A stretch of 64,000 nt of DNA from Pelagibius sp037652055 (GTDB lineage Bacteria; Pseudomonadota; Alphaproteobacteria; Kiloniellales; Kiloniellaceae). Made by a program: the position numbers and the translations under genes. The stretch covers positions 310,001-374,000 of the forward strand of contig NZ_JBBKAH010000003.1 of the NCBI RefSeq assembly GCF_037652055.1. The letters run 5' to 3'. Below the pieces are notes generated by a model, which was not told the DNA's origin, ran no database searches, and worked only from the letters and a program-made list of their open reading frames with translations. Position 1 is the stretch's first letter. Each line of letters opens with the position of its first letter. Shown piece after piece: positions 43,047-50,144 of this stretch.

Positions 43047-44485
43047 ATACAAGCACTTATCTCAACTATCGCTTGCACGGAATGACTACTAGTTGCCGTT
43101 GCATGGGGCAATCTGGCAATCTATCAACGGTTGTCGATTTCTCCACCCTCGCGACCAACAGGGAGCATCGGAATGACAGGGGCTAAACTACCAGAATTGC
43201 CGAAAGGAAGCGAGTTTGAGGAACTCGTCGCCGGCATATTGCAGACAGGTGGAAATTTCACTGAGCGTAAGATCATCGAGCGCGACAAAGTGGACATTCT
43301 TGAGCTCGACATAATTTCCACCGACTACAACGATAAGCTTCCAAATTTGAAGCTCGTCGAAGCTAAATCTGGCAGCTGGGGCAGTTCCGACGTCTTCAAG
43401 ATTTGCGGCTGGATGACTTACCTCAACATTCCAAATGGACTGTTGGTGACGCTCAGCAATCGAGACCACATCGACCGAATCCAAAAGAGGGCCGAAGCGC
43501 TCGGGATCGACCTACAGCCTTTGGAAAACCTTAAGAAAGCACCAATGCAATTGGCCGCTCACACCGATGGCAATCCGCTTGACTCTAGAGATGTATCCAC
43601 GTGGCGATTTTCCTACTGGGTGGAACGGAATCTCCTTAAGAAGCTAAAAGCATCTCAAAAATCTCCAGGTAACGCTCATCGATATGATGCGATGTGGAAC
43701 TACTTTTACGAACTCACCAGCGGAATTTTCTTTACCAGAAATATAGTTTCGAGACTTGAATCACTCTACGATCTCTATGCGAAGTATCCACGCCTCAGCG
43801 CCCGTTGTTCCGCTGAAATGTCTGGAAAGGACTTTGACGGCGACGCTTCCCAGATAGAAAATGACCACTTCAACCGTACCTTCTACGATTGCGAATACAA
43901 CGACTTACAAATTTCGTGCTTTGTGGAGCATATGGCTCGCTTATCCATTCTAAAAGCTGCGGTCGACTATGTCTTGTACAGTAGGATGGGTGATGAAGAG
44001 CGGACGAAGAAAGAGTGGGAAATCTTCGGATCAACATATGACTGGTTTGAAGCACTTCCCGGCTCTTTTCGGTCGGGACTAGATGAAATTAAGGACGACC
44101 CATTCGTCCACAGATATCCAATTCTGTGGCAGTGGTTCATGTGGGTTTTTGGCGGATTTTTTCTGTGCGACTACGAAGAGCAGGAGATTGCACTTCTAGC
44201 TGAGAAGTCCCGCATACCACCAAACCAGGTTCAGCGCGCCCTTGAATGCTACGACTTGTTATTTCCGACAGACGGTGGCTGGTTCCGCGGCCCTACATCG
44301 ACATCCAACATGCGATTCCTAAACTTGTTTCCTGTTCCGTTTAGAGGAGTAGGCGCGAACTATCGAAGACTCACGTACTGTAAGAAAGGTACCTTTGACG
44401 AGCTACAACTGTCAAAGCGGTACACACTGAAAGATGTGATCAAGGCCAATAACCTTACAGTTAAGGTTCTATCCAGCTAGCTTTA
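43047..44485. mobile_element. Inserted AT-richer segment with one cargo gene
   Basis: 1439 bases of visibly lower GC and different codon use, exactly between two 110-bp direct repeats. It carries a single gene (43173-44480). No transposase, integrase or terminal inverted repeat was found. Near the right end, AACCTTA (44451-44457) and TAAGGTT (44462-44468) form a small hairpin within the gene 3' end. The element was probably mobilised by an enzyme encoded elsewhere or by recombination between homologous aat ends. Confidence 0.8.
43173..44480 (+). CDS. Putative PD-(D/E)xK nuclease-like protein (insertion cargo)
   Basis: 435 residues from ATG 43173, preceded by GGGAG at 8 bases; an upstream TTG at 43131 is in frame. 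The first 90 residues fit a restriction-endonuclease-like core. There are helix-1 acidic residues (SEFEELVAGIL, E16/E17), D46 in DILELDIIS, and E63-x-K65 in LKLVEAKSG, followed by a helix-rich region SSDVFKICGWMTYL. The rest, residues 150-435, is unrecognised and rich in aromatic residues (ILWQWFMWVFGGFFL). Codon use is unlike its neighbours, indicating transfer. I infer a defensive or self-mobility nuclease; the function is unproven. Confidence 0.6.
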   Translation: MTGAKLPELPKGSEFEELVAGILQTGGNFTERKIIERDKVDILELDIISTDYNDKLPNLKLVEAKSGSWGSSDVFKICGWMTYLNIPNGLLVTLSNRDHIDRIQKRAEALGIDLQPLENLKKAPMQLAAHTDGNPLDSRDVSTWRFSYWVERNLLKKLKASQKSPGNAHRYDAMWNYFYELTSGIFFTRNIVSRLESLYDLYAKYPRLSARCSAEMSGKDFDGDASQIENDHFNRTFYDCEYNDLQISCFVEHMARLSILKAAVDYVLYSRMGDEERTKKEWEIFGSTYDWFEALPGSFRSGLDEIKDDPFVHRYPILWQWFMWVFGGFFLCDYEEQEIALLAEKSRIPPNQVQRALECYDLLFPTDGGWFRGPTSTSNMRFLNLFPVPFRGVGANYRRLTYCKKGTFDELQLSKRYTLKDVIKANNLTVKVLSS

Positions 44486-44595
44486 GCTGCTCACAAGGGC
44501 GGTCTCCGGCCAGGCCGAGTTCTATTCCGGAGCGGTCTCGGAGGACGAGCTCGAGGCCTTCTTGCAGTCGACCACCCAGACGTCATAGACCGGAT
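44486..44595. repeat. Right 110-bp direct repeat flanking the insertion
   Basis: Second copy of the aat 3' end. It also contains the C-terminal codons of the DUF2155 gene on the other strand (stop codon at 44522-44524). It differs from the left copy at 44495, 44497, 44519 and 44552. The aat-frame remnant here has no body or start and is not a gene. Confidence 0.95.
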
Positions 44596-44935
44596 GCTCC
44601 AGCGCCGAGATGGCGGGGCTGGAGGCGAACATCCAGCCCTTGAAGAGTTCCACCGAAGGCGAGTCCGGGCGGACGTCGACGATCTCCAGGAAAGCCGTGC
44701 TCTCCGGGGTTTCCTCCGGCGGTTTCTTGTCGCAGGACCGCGCGATGATCTCCAGCGAGCCGAAGCGGACCGGCTGGTTCAGCGGCGCCTCGAAGGTCGA
44801 GATGCGGGCGGTGATCTTGTCGAGGCCCTGCAAGACGGCGATGTCGCCGGCAATGGCGCCCGCCGGCCCGGCCAGGGCCGCCGAGACGAGGCAGGATGCA
44901 AGGGAAAGCGGGATCGCCCGGATCACGAAACTCAA
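44522..44935 (-). CDS. DUF2155 domain protein, secreted
   Basis: About 137 residues from TTG 44935, which has AAGGA 8 bases upstream; GTG 44926 is an alternative. A signal peptide (VIRAIPLSLASCLVSAALAGPAGAIAG) precedes the domain. The family core includes LDKITARISTF.., GSLEIIARSC, FLEIVD and FKGWMFASSPAISALEHPVYDVWVVDC. DUF2155 proteins are alphaproteobacterial, of unknown function, and usually sit between aat and complex I NDUFA12-like genes, as here. The C-terminal tail ASSSSSETAPE is encoded within the 110-bp repeat shared with aat. Confidence 0.87.
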   Translation of the reverse strand: MSFVIRAIPLSLASCLVSAALAGPAGAIAGDIAVLQGLDKITARISTFEAPLNQPVRFGSLEIIARSCDKKPPEETPESTAFLEIVDVRPDSPSVELFKGWMFASSPAISALEHPVYDVWVVDCKKASSSSSETAPE

Positions 44936-44949
44936 CCGTCTGTTCCTTC

Positions 44950-45000
44950 TTTGGCCGGCTTTGGCTCGGCTTTGGCCGGCTTCGGCCGGCTTTGGTCGGC
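44950..45000. repeat. 10-bp tandem repeat
   Basis: Five consecutive units close to TTTGGCCGGC lie between the DUF2155 gene and the small gene upstream. One unit has an extra base and others have single changes. It sits just upstream of the DUF2155 ribosome site, so variation in copy number could affect spacing. Confidence 0.75.
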
Positions 45001-45002
45001 GT

Positions 45003-45251
45003 TCACCGGTCCTCTGTGTTCCGGTCCCCGTAGGGGTTTTCCAGCGAGTCGACCAGGGCCAGCAGCACCTGGCGCAGCTGCGCCTCGTCACAGCCCATCA
45101 GGATGCCGTCTTCCAGGGCGTCCTGGGCCATTTCGCGGATCTCCTCCAGATTCTCGTTGAGAATCTTGATCTTTTCGCGGCAGGAAAGCGGCGATCCGTT
45201 GGGTTGCTTCCAGACCGGAATTTCGAACTTCTTGGGGGCGGATGCGGTCAC
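45003..45251 (-). CDS. Small conserved-type protein of unknown function
   Basis: 82 residues from GTG 45251. It is mostly helical and acidic (REKIKILNENLEEIREMAQDALEDG), ending in LALVDSLENPYGDRN. No membrane segment or signal is present. I do not recognise a family. It lies directly upstream of the DUF2155 gene on the same strand, 67 bases away with the 10-bp repeat between. Composition and codon use look native, so I regard it as real. Confidence 0.65.
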   Translation of the reverse strand: MTASAPKKFEIPVWKQPNGSPLSCREKIKILNENLEEIREMAQDALEDGILMGCDEAQLRQVLLALVDSLENPYGDRNTEDR

Positions 45252-45385
45252 GCGAAGAACCTCAGCAGAAATTCACTGCAAAAGATTTAAGGTCTGACGG
45301 GCCGTGCCGCAACCTCGCGGCCCCCTTACGTCCCCTCACGCCCTGTAGCGGGCGGCCCCAATGAGAGCATCGGCGGGAGCAGCGC

Positions 45386-45868
45386 TCATTGCGGCGCGTC
45401 CGGCGTCTGGTCGGAGGCGGCGTCGGCGGCGGAGAAGATGAAGCGGCCCAGCAAGTCGACCACGTTGATCGAGCCCTGGGCGAACTGGATCGCGCCGCCG
45501 TCGGCGATGTAGTCGTCGGCACCGCCCGGCTCCAGGGCGACGTAGTTGCCGCCCAGCAGGCCGTCGGGAATGATCCGCGCCGAGCTGTCGCTCGGCAGCC
45601 GCACGGTGTTGCTGATGCCGAGAGTGACCTCGGCGAAATAGGTATCCGGGTTGAGGCGCTGGGCGGTCACGGTGCCGATCTTGACCCCGGCCATGCGCAC
45701 ATCGGTGCCGGTGGTGAGGCCGGAGGCGTCGTCGAAACTGACCTGCACGTGATAGCCGTCGCTGCCGGCGTTGCTGAGGCTGGTGGTGCGGAAGACGAAG
45801 ACGACGAAGGCCACGGCGATGAACAGCACCACGCCGCCCATCACCGTCTCGATTATGTTTCTGCGCAT
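45386..45868 (-). CDS. mlaD: MlaD-type lipid-transport protein (MCE domain)
   Basis: 160 residues. One N-terminal membrane helix (GGVVLFIAVAFVVFVF) anchors a periplasmic MCE domain: YHVQVSFDDASGLTTGTDVRMAGVKIGTV. The hydrophobic pore loop and VDLLGRFIF follow. MlaD hexamers bind phospholipid for the MlaFEDB system that maintains outer-membrane lipid asymmetry. Other mla genes are not in the window; an isolated mlaD between DUF2155 and NDUFA12-like genes is normal in alphaproteobacteria. Confidence 0.92.
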   Translation of the reverse strand: MRRNIIETVMGGVVLFIAVAFVVFVFRTTSLSNAGSDGYHVQVSFDDASGLTTGTDVRMAGVKIGTVTAQRLNPDTYFAEVTLGISNTVRLPSDSSARIIPDGLLGGNYVALEPGGADDYIADGGAIQFAQGSINVVDLLGRFIFSAADAASDQTPDAPQ

Positions 45869-45944
45869 CAGTCGGATCCTAAACTAAGCAGCCGGGCGCC
45901 CGGCGGCGGCGCGGCGGGTCAATTGGGCGAATCAACCGGGCGAA

Positions 45945-46322
45945 TCAGTTGGGTGTCCAGGGCTCGTAGTCCCCGGTGGCGGCGTCGCGGCGGCCTCCCT
46001 TCAGGGTGTGGCCCGGCGGCCGGTAGGCGAGGTCCGTCCCGGTCAGGTTGGGGAGGTGATCCTTCTGCCAGGGCAGCCGCGCGGGGCCACCCTCCGGCGG
46101 GGTCGCGTCGGTGGTGTGGTGCAGCCACACGTGCCATTCCGGCGGCACGCGGCTCGCCTCGACCTCCCCATTGTAGATCACCCAGCGCCGTTCCTTGCGC
46201 AGGGAATCCTTGTGGGTGCGGCCGCCGCCCTTGGCGCGGTAGTAGCGGTTGCCCTGCTGGTCGCGGCCGACCAGTTCGCCGCGCAGCCAGGTGAAAAGCC
46301 GAGTGCCGATCGTGGTGCCCAT
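45945..46322 (-). CDS. NADH:ubiquinone oxidoreductase NDUFA12-family subunit
   Basis: 125 residues with the NDUFA12/B17.2 signature: LVGRDQQGNRYYRAKG, RRWVIYNGEVEASRVPPEWHVWLHHTTDATP and a terminal region rich in Pro/Gly (YRPPGHTLKGGRRD). This supernumerary complex I protein is shared by alphaproteobacteria and mitochondria. It binds the peripheral arm of complex I. It stands upstream of mlaD on the same strand. Confidence 0.95.
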   Translation of the reverse strand: MGTTIGTRLFTWLRGELVGRDQQGNRYYRAKGGGRTHKDSLRKERRWVIYNGEVEASRVPPEWHVWLHHTTDATPPEGGPARLPWQKDHLPNLTGTDLAYRPPGHTLKGGRRDAATGDYEPWTPN

Positions 46323-46456
46323 GCCCGAGCCGTATCCCCTTCGAAAAAACCAGGATTCCCGCCACCGAACGGGCCGGCGGCGGCGGCGAGACTATGGCAC
46401 CCCGGCGGCGAACAGTCCAGCCTCCGGGGCATGGCCCGCAGCCGCCAAAAAGGCGG

Positions 46457-47929
46457 CTATTCGGCGGCCTGCACCGCCGCCGCGCGCGCCGGCACCGGCG
46501 CCAGGGCCGGCAGGCGGAGCGTCACCCGGGTGCCGTGGCCGGGGGCGCTGTCGATGGTCAGCGTGCCGCCGTGGGCCTCGACCAGCAGCTTGGCCAGCGG
46601 CAGGCTGAGACGCGGGCTGGTCCGCCCGTCCGGCGCCCGGGAGTCGGCCGAGCGCACCAGGTGGTTTTCGCCTTCGGCCTGGACGAAGGGCCGCTGCACC
46701 GCGGCCACCAGGCCGGCGTCCATGCCGGGACCCTCGTCGCCGACCGTCAGCGTGATCCAACCGCCGCCTTCTTCGGTTGCATCGCCTGGGGCAGCATCTT
46801 CCTCGTTTGCCGCGATCGTGATCCGGCGGCCCGGGGCGGAATACTTCACCGCGTTGTCAACCAGGATCATCACCACCTGCAACAGGCGGTCGGCGTTGCC
46901 GTTCACCAGCGGCAGGTCTTCGGCGATCGCGGCCTCGACGGTCACGTCCTTGGTGCGGGCAATCTCCTCGGCCAGCGCCGCCGCGCTGGTCACGATGACG
47001 CCGATCTCGGTCGGCCTCAGGGCGACCTCCAGCCGGCCGCTCTCGGCCGCGCTGAGGTCGAGGATGCCGTCGACCATAGCCAGCATGTGGCGGCCGCTGT
47101 CGCGGATGTCGCGTGCGTAGCCCTCGTAGGCATCGTGGCCGAGCGGCCCCAGCATCTTGCGCGCCATCATGTCGGCATAGCCGATCACCGCGTTGAGCGG
47201 CGTGCGCAGTTCGTGGCTCATGTGGCCCAGGAAGCGCGACTTGGCCTGGCTGGCTTCCTCCGCGCGGTCGCGCTGGAAGCGCCACTGCTCGGCGAGGTTC
47301 CTGTTGCGAAAGCTCAGGGCCAGGCTCTCGCGGAAGCCGTCGTTCAGATGCCGGGCCATGACCCACAGCAGCAGCGCCCAGAACATCACGAAGAGGGCAA
47401 CGACGAGACTGGGAGAGCCGCTGAGGTTGATCAGCCGGTAGGCATAGGGCAGCAGCGCCGGGGTGATGAAGCCGGCAAAGGCGAGCAGGCTGTTGGTGTA
47501 GCCGGCGATCGCCGCGGCGCTGAGCGCGGCCATCAGGAAGGCGGTCACCAGTTTGGCGTTGTCGCTGGCGAGGTCGCCGACGAACACGACCGAGCTGCCC
47601 CACAGGCAGCCGGCGACCGTCGAGCCGCAGGCGAAGGCCAGCGTCCAGCGCCAGGTCTCCGACAGGGGGCGTTCACGGCGCAGGTAGATCTTCGCCAGGA
47701 CGAAGCGCAGCATGGTCCAGGAGGCGAGGCCGGCCGCCCATAAGGTCAGCGGCAGACGCGGGGCCTGGTCCCACAGCGCGAAGGTCAGCAGGATCAGGGC
47801 GCCGAAGTTGGCGATGATGAGGGGGCGGACGCGGTGGTAGAGGCCGCGAATCATCGCGGCGTCGATCTCCACGGGATCGACCGCTACCGCCGGGCCCGGC
47901 CGGTCTGCTGGCTGTTGGTCCCCACCCAT
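46457..47929 (-). CDS. Membrane sensor histidine kinase with degenerate G2 box
   Basis: 490 residues. Five or six hydrophobic helices (about 30-195) form a sensor embedded in the membrane. H box: SRFLGHMSHELRTPLNAVIGYADMM, of the DivJ/PleC style (GPLGHDAYEGYARDI follows). The N box is ILVDNAVKYS and G1 is DEGPGMD. G2, usually GxGLGL, reads SPRLSLPLAKLLVEAHGG, so ATP binding may be altered. A poorly conserved insert of acidic residues (EEDAAPGDATEEGGG) precedes G1. No response regulator is adjacent. It may act as a phosphatase or a degenerate kinase. Confidence 0.88.
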   Translation of the reverse strand: MGGDQQPADRPGPAVAVDPVEIDAAMIRGLYHRVRPLIIANFGALILLTFALWDQAPRLPLTLWAAGLASWTMLRFVLAKIYLRRERPLSETWRWTLAFACGSTVAGCLWGSSVVFVGDLASDNAKLVTAFLMAALSAAAIAGYTNSLLAFAGFITPALLPYAYRLINLSGSPSLVVALFVMFWALLLWVMARHLNDGFRESLALSFRNRNLAEQWRFQRDRAEEASQAKSRFLGHMSHELRTPLNAVIGYADMMARKMLGPLGHDAYEGYARDIRDSGRHMLAMVDGILDLSAAESGRLEVALRPTEIGVIVTSAAALAEEIARTKDVTVEAAIAEDLPLVNGNADRLLQVVMILVDNAVKYSAPGRRITIAANEEDAAPGDATEEGGGWITLTVGDEGPGMDAGLVAAVQRPFVQAEGENHLVRSADSRAPDGRTSPRLSLPLAKLLVEAHGGTLTIDSAPGHGTRVTLRLPALAPVPARAAAVQAAE

Positions 47930-48010
47930 CGTCCAGGGTTTAGAGGGTCCGCCTTGTCAAAGCGTTAACCGGGCAACGCGGGATAGAGCAACGAGCCTAC
48001 CCCCTGGATG

Positions 48011-49327
48011 CTAGCCTGCGATCGCCCGCGCCGCGGTGAGGTAGCCCTGGGCCGAGCGCTCCAGCGTGCCGACCTGCGCGGCCATGTCGTCGGCCGACTT
48101 GCTGAGCTGCTCGGCCGAACTCTGCGTCTGGGTCGCCGCCGCCGTCACGCCGGTGATGTTCTCGGCGATCTCCGCCGCGCCGGCCGAGGCCTGGCCGATG
48201 GAGTTGGCGATCTCGCGGGTGGCCGCACTCTGCTGCTCGGCGGCACCGGCGATGGCCGCGGCGATCTCGCTGACGGTCTCGACCATCCGGGTGACCTGCT
48301 CGTTGGCCGCGAAGGTGCGCTGCGTGGTCTCCTGAATGCTTTGCACCTGGTGGGCGATCTGGCCGGTGGCGGAGGCGGTCTGATTGGCCAGGGCCTTCAC
48401 TTCGTTGGCGACCACGGCAAAGCCCTTGCCCGCCTCGCCGGCGCGCGCCGCCTCGATGGTGGCGTTCAGCGCCAGCAGGTTGGTCTTCTCGGCGATGTCC
48501 CGGATCAGGCCCAGCACCTGGCCGATCTGTTCGGAGGTTTCGACCAGTTCGCGCATGCGATCGCTCGCCGTCTCCGCGTTTTCGCGTGCCTGCTGGGTGA
48601 TGGCGGCCTGGCGCTCGACCTTCGACGTGATTTCTTGGATCGCCGCGGAGAGCTGGTCGGCCGCGCTGGCGACGGTCTGCACGTTGGCGGAGGCCTCGGT
48701 CGCCGCGGCGGCCATGGCGGTCGCCCGGTGGTTCGAGTCCGCTGCGCAGCCGTTTAGGGCCTTGGACTGCGAGCCGATGGCGCTGGCGGCCCGCTCGACC
48801 GTTTCGATCGTCGCCGAGATTTCCTTCTCGAAGGTCCCGGTCAGCGCCGAGAAGCGTTCCGACTTGCCGGACATCTCGGCAATGGCCTCGTTGACCCGGT
48901 TGGCGCTGGAGCGGAAATCGCCCGGCAGGCCGCGCAGGATGATCTTGCGGAAGTACTTGCCCGCCGCCACGTGCTGCATCGAGGCGCCGGCTTCGCGAAC
49001 GAAGGCGTCGGTAACATCGACCAGGTAGTTGATGGCATGGCGCAAAACTTCAGCATCGGCGCTGCTCTTGCCCTTCATGATCCGCCGGCTGAAGTCGCCG
49101 CTGCGTGCGATCTCGTCGGCGGCCGTGGCGACGGCGCGTACGGAGCGGCCGACGCGATGCTGGATCAGCATCGAGACGCCGCAGATCGCCAGCGCGACGA
49201 CTTCCGCGCTCAGGGCAACCGGCTCGACGTGGCCAGTCGCCACTTCCCAGGCGATCGCGGCCATCAGGACGAGAACCGCAACGGCGTTCAGGCGCTGCCC
49301 GTTAGATAGAGAAAACAAAGCGTTCAT
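48011..49327 (-). CDS. Methyl-accepting chemotaxis protein without a periplasmic sensor
   Basis: 438 residues. Two closely spaced N-terminal helices (LNAVAVLVLMAAIAWEV and SAEVVALAICGVSML) leave almost no periplasmic domain. A HAMP-like region follows, then the signalling hairpin with EKTNLLALNATIEAARAGEAGKGFAVVANEVKALA. A usual C-terminal pentapeptide for CheR is absent. Its start overlaps the end of the upstream PAS gene by 26 bases. The PAS protein probably supplies the sensing part, making a two-gene Aer-like receptor. Confidence 0.92.
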   Translation of the reverse strand: MNALFSLSNGQRLNAVAVLVLMAAIAWEVATGHVEPVALSAEVVALAICGVSMLIQHRVGRSVRAVATAADEIARSGDFSRRIMKGKSSADAEVLRHAINYLVDVTDAFVREAGASMQHVAAGKYFRKIILRGLPGDFRSSANRVNEAIAEMSGKSERFSALTGTFEKEISATIETVERAASAIGSQSKALNGCAADSNHRATAMAAAATEASANVQTVASAADQLSAAIQEITSKVERQAAITQQARENAETASDRMRELVETSEQIGQVLGLIRDIAEKTNLLALNATIEAARAGEAGKGFAVVANEVKALANQTASATGQIAHQVQSIQETTQRTFAANEQVTRMVETVSEIAAAIAGAAEQQSAATREIANSIGQASAGAAEIAENITGVTAAATQTQSSAEQLSKSADDMAAQVGTLERSAQGYLTAARAIAG

Positions 49328-49826
49328 AAGTCGTGCCCTGGGACTTCAAGGTGTTCTGCAGGAACTCGATGGCGGCCGTCATGCCGTCCTTGAGACGCGG
49401 CGCGCCGGTTTCGATCTCACAGAGCTTACGATAGATCGGCTGAATCTTTTCGATCTGCTGCGGGTCCGGCTTGCGGCGGTTGGAGTGATAGCCGGTGATC
49501 GCGCCCGAGGCGTCGAAGCTGGGCGTCACATGGGCGAAGACCCAGTAATGGTCGCCGTTGCGCGCCATGTTGATCACATAGGCGAAGATCTCCTCGCCGG
49601 TCGCCAGCGTGTCCCACAGCAGCTTGAAGACGCTGTGCGGCATATCCGGGTGGCGAATGATGTTGTGGGGCTGGCCCATGATCTCGTCTTCCGAGAAGCC
49701 GGCCACGCGCAGGAAGACGTCGTTGGCGTAGGTGATCCTGCCCTGCAGGTCGGTCTTGGAGACGATGATCTCTTCGGTGTCGTAGCGGCTCTCGCGGCCG
49801 GTCGGGGAGACTGTGGGTCGTGACAT
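49302..49826 (-). CDS. PAS-domain redox/aerotaxis sensor protein
   Basis: 174 residues from ATG 49826; the much longer frame upstream is a shadow of the divergent gene. The PAS fold shows TDLQGRITYANDVFLRVAGFSEDEIMGQPHNIIRHPDMP, with the FAD-type Aer motif, and NGDHYWVFAHVTPSFDASGAITGYHS. This closely follows the E. coli Aer PAS domain. No transmembrane or HAMP region is present. The gene overlaps the downstream MCP gene by 26 bases in a different frame, so both are translated from one message. Confidence 0.92.
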   Translation of the reverse strand: MSRPTVSPTGRESRYDTEEIIVSKTDLQGRITYANDVFLRVAGFSEDEIMGQPHNIIRHPDMPHSVFKLLWDTLATGEEIFAYVINMARNGDHYWVFAHVTPSFDASGAITGYHSNRRKPDPQQIEKIQPIYRKLCEIETGAPRLKDGMTAAIEFLQNTLKSQGTTYERFVFSI

Positions 49827-50144
49827 CGCTGCTCTCGTTCGAATTTCCAGGGCATCCTTAGCGAAAATGCTTACCGAAAGGAAAATTCGGCGCGCCCACG
49901 AGCGCGAAAATTTCCCATTACGCTGAAGCGCTTGCACGAATTGATCTGCGTCAAGCCAAGGGTGCGCGATCGGCGAGGTTGTCCGCGGCGCAGTTCGCAC
50001 GAGGGTTGCGCGCAACGCCGCAGCCGCAGGGGGCGCCCCCGCCCCGTAAAATTCGTTTACCTGGTAAACGATCTCGCCAGACCGGGGGGCCGGCCCTGCG
50101 GGCACCGCTGGACAGTCCGCCGGGCGCCCCCTATAGAAGCGGCC
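49827..50144. other. Divergent gap between the PAS and DUF6352 genes
   Basis: 318 bases. It contains a GC-rich block (about 50010-50050) and the 19-bp palindrome at 50052-50070. The left part is AT-richer and probably holds the minus-strand PAS/MCP promoter. No RNA gene or small ORF was supported. Confidence 0.6.
50052..50070. promoter_or_regulatory. Operator-like palindrome
   Basis: TCGTTTACCTGGTAAACGA has perfect 9-bp arms around a central T. It lies 75 bases before the DUF6352 start. Odd-centred palindromes of this length are typical of dimeric repressor sites. The protein that binds it is unknown. Confidence 0.6.

Noticed and set aside
43047..44485. Insertion sequence (IS) interpretation of the aat insert.
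   Set aside because: No transposase and no terminal inverted repeats; the flanking duplication of 110 bp is far longer than IS target duplications.
44486..44588. The aat-frame in the right repeat as a separate gene.
   Set aside because: It is only the last 34 codons of aat without a start; a duplication remnant.
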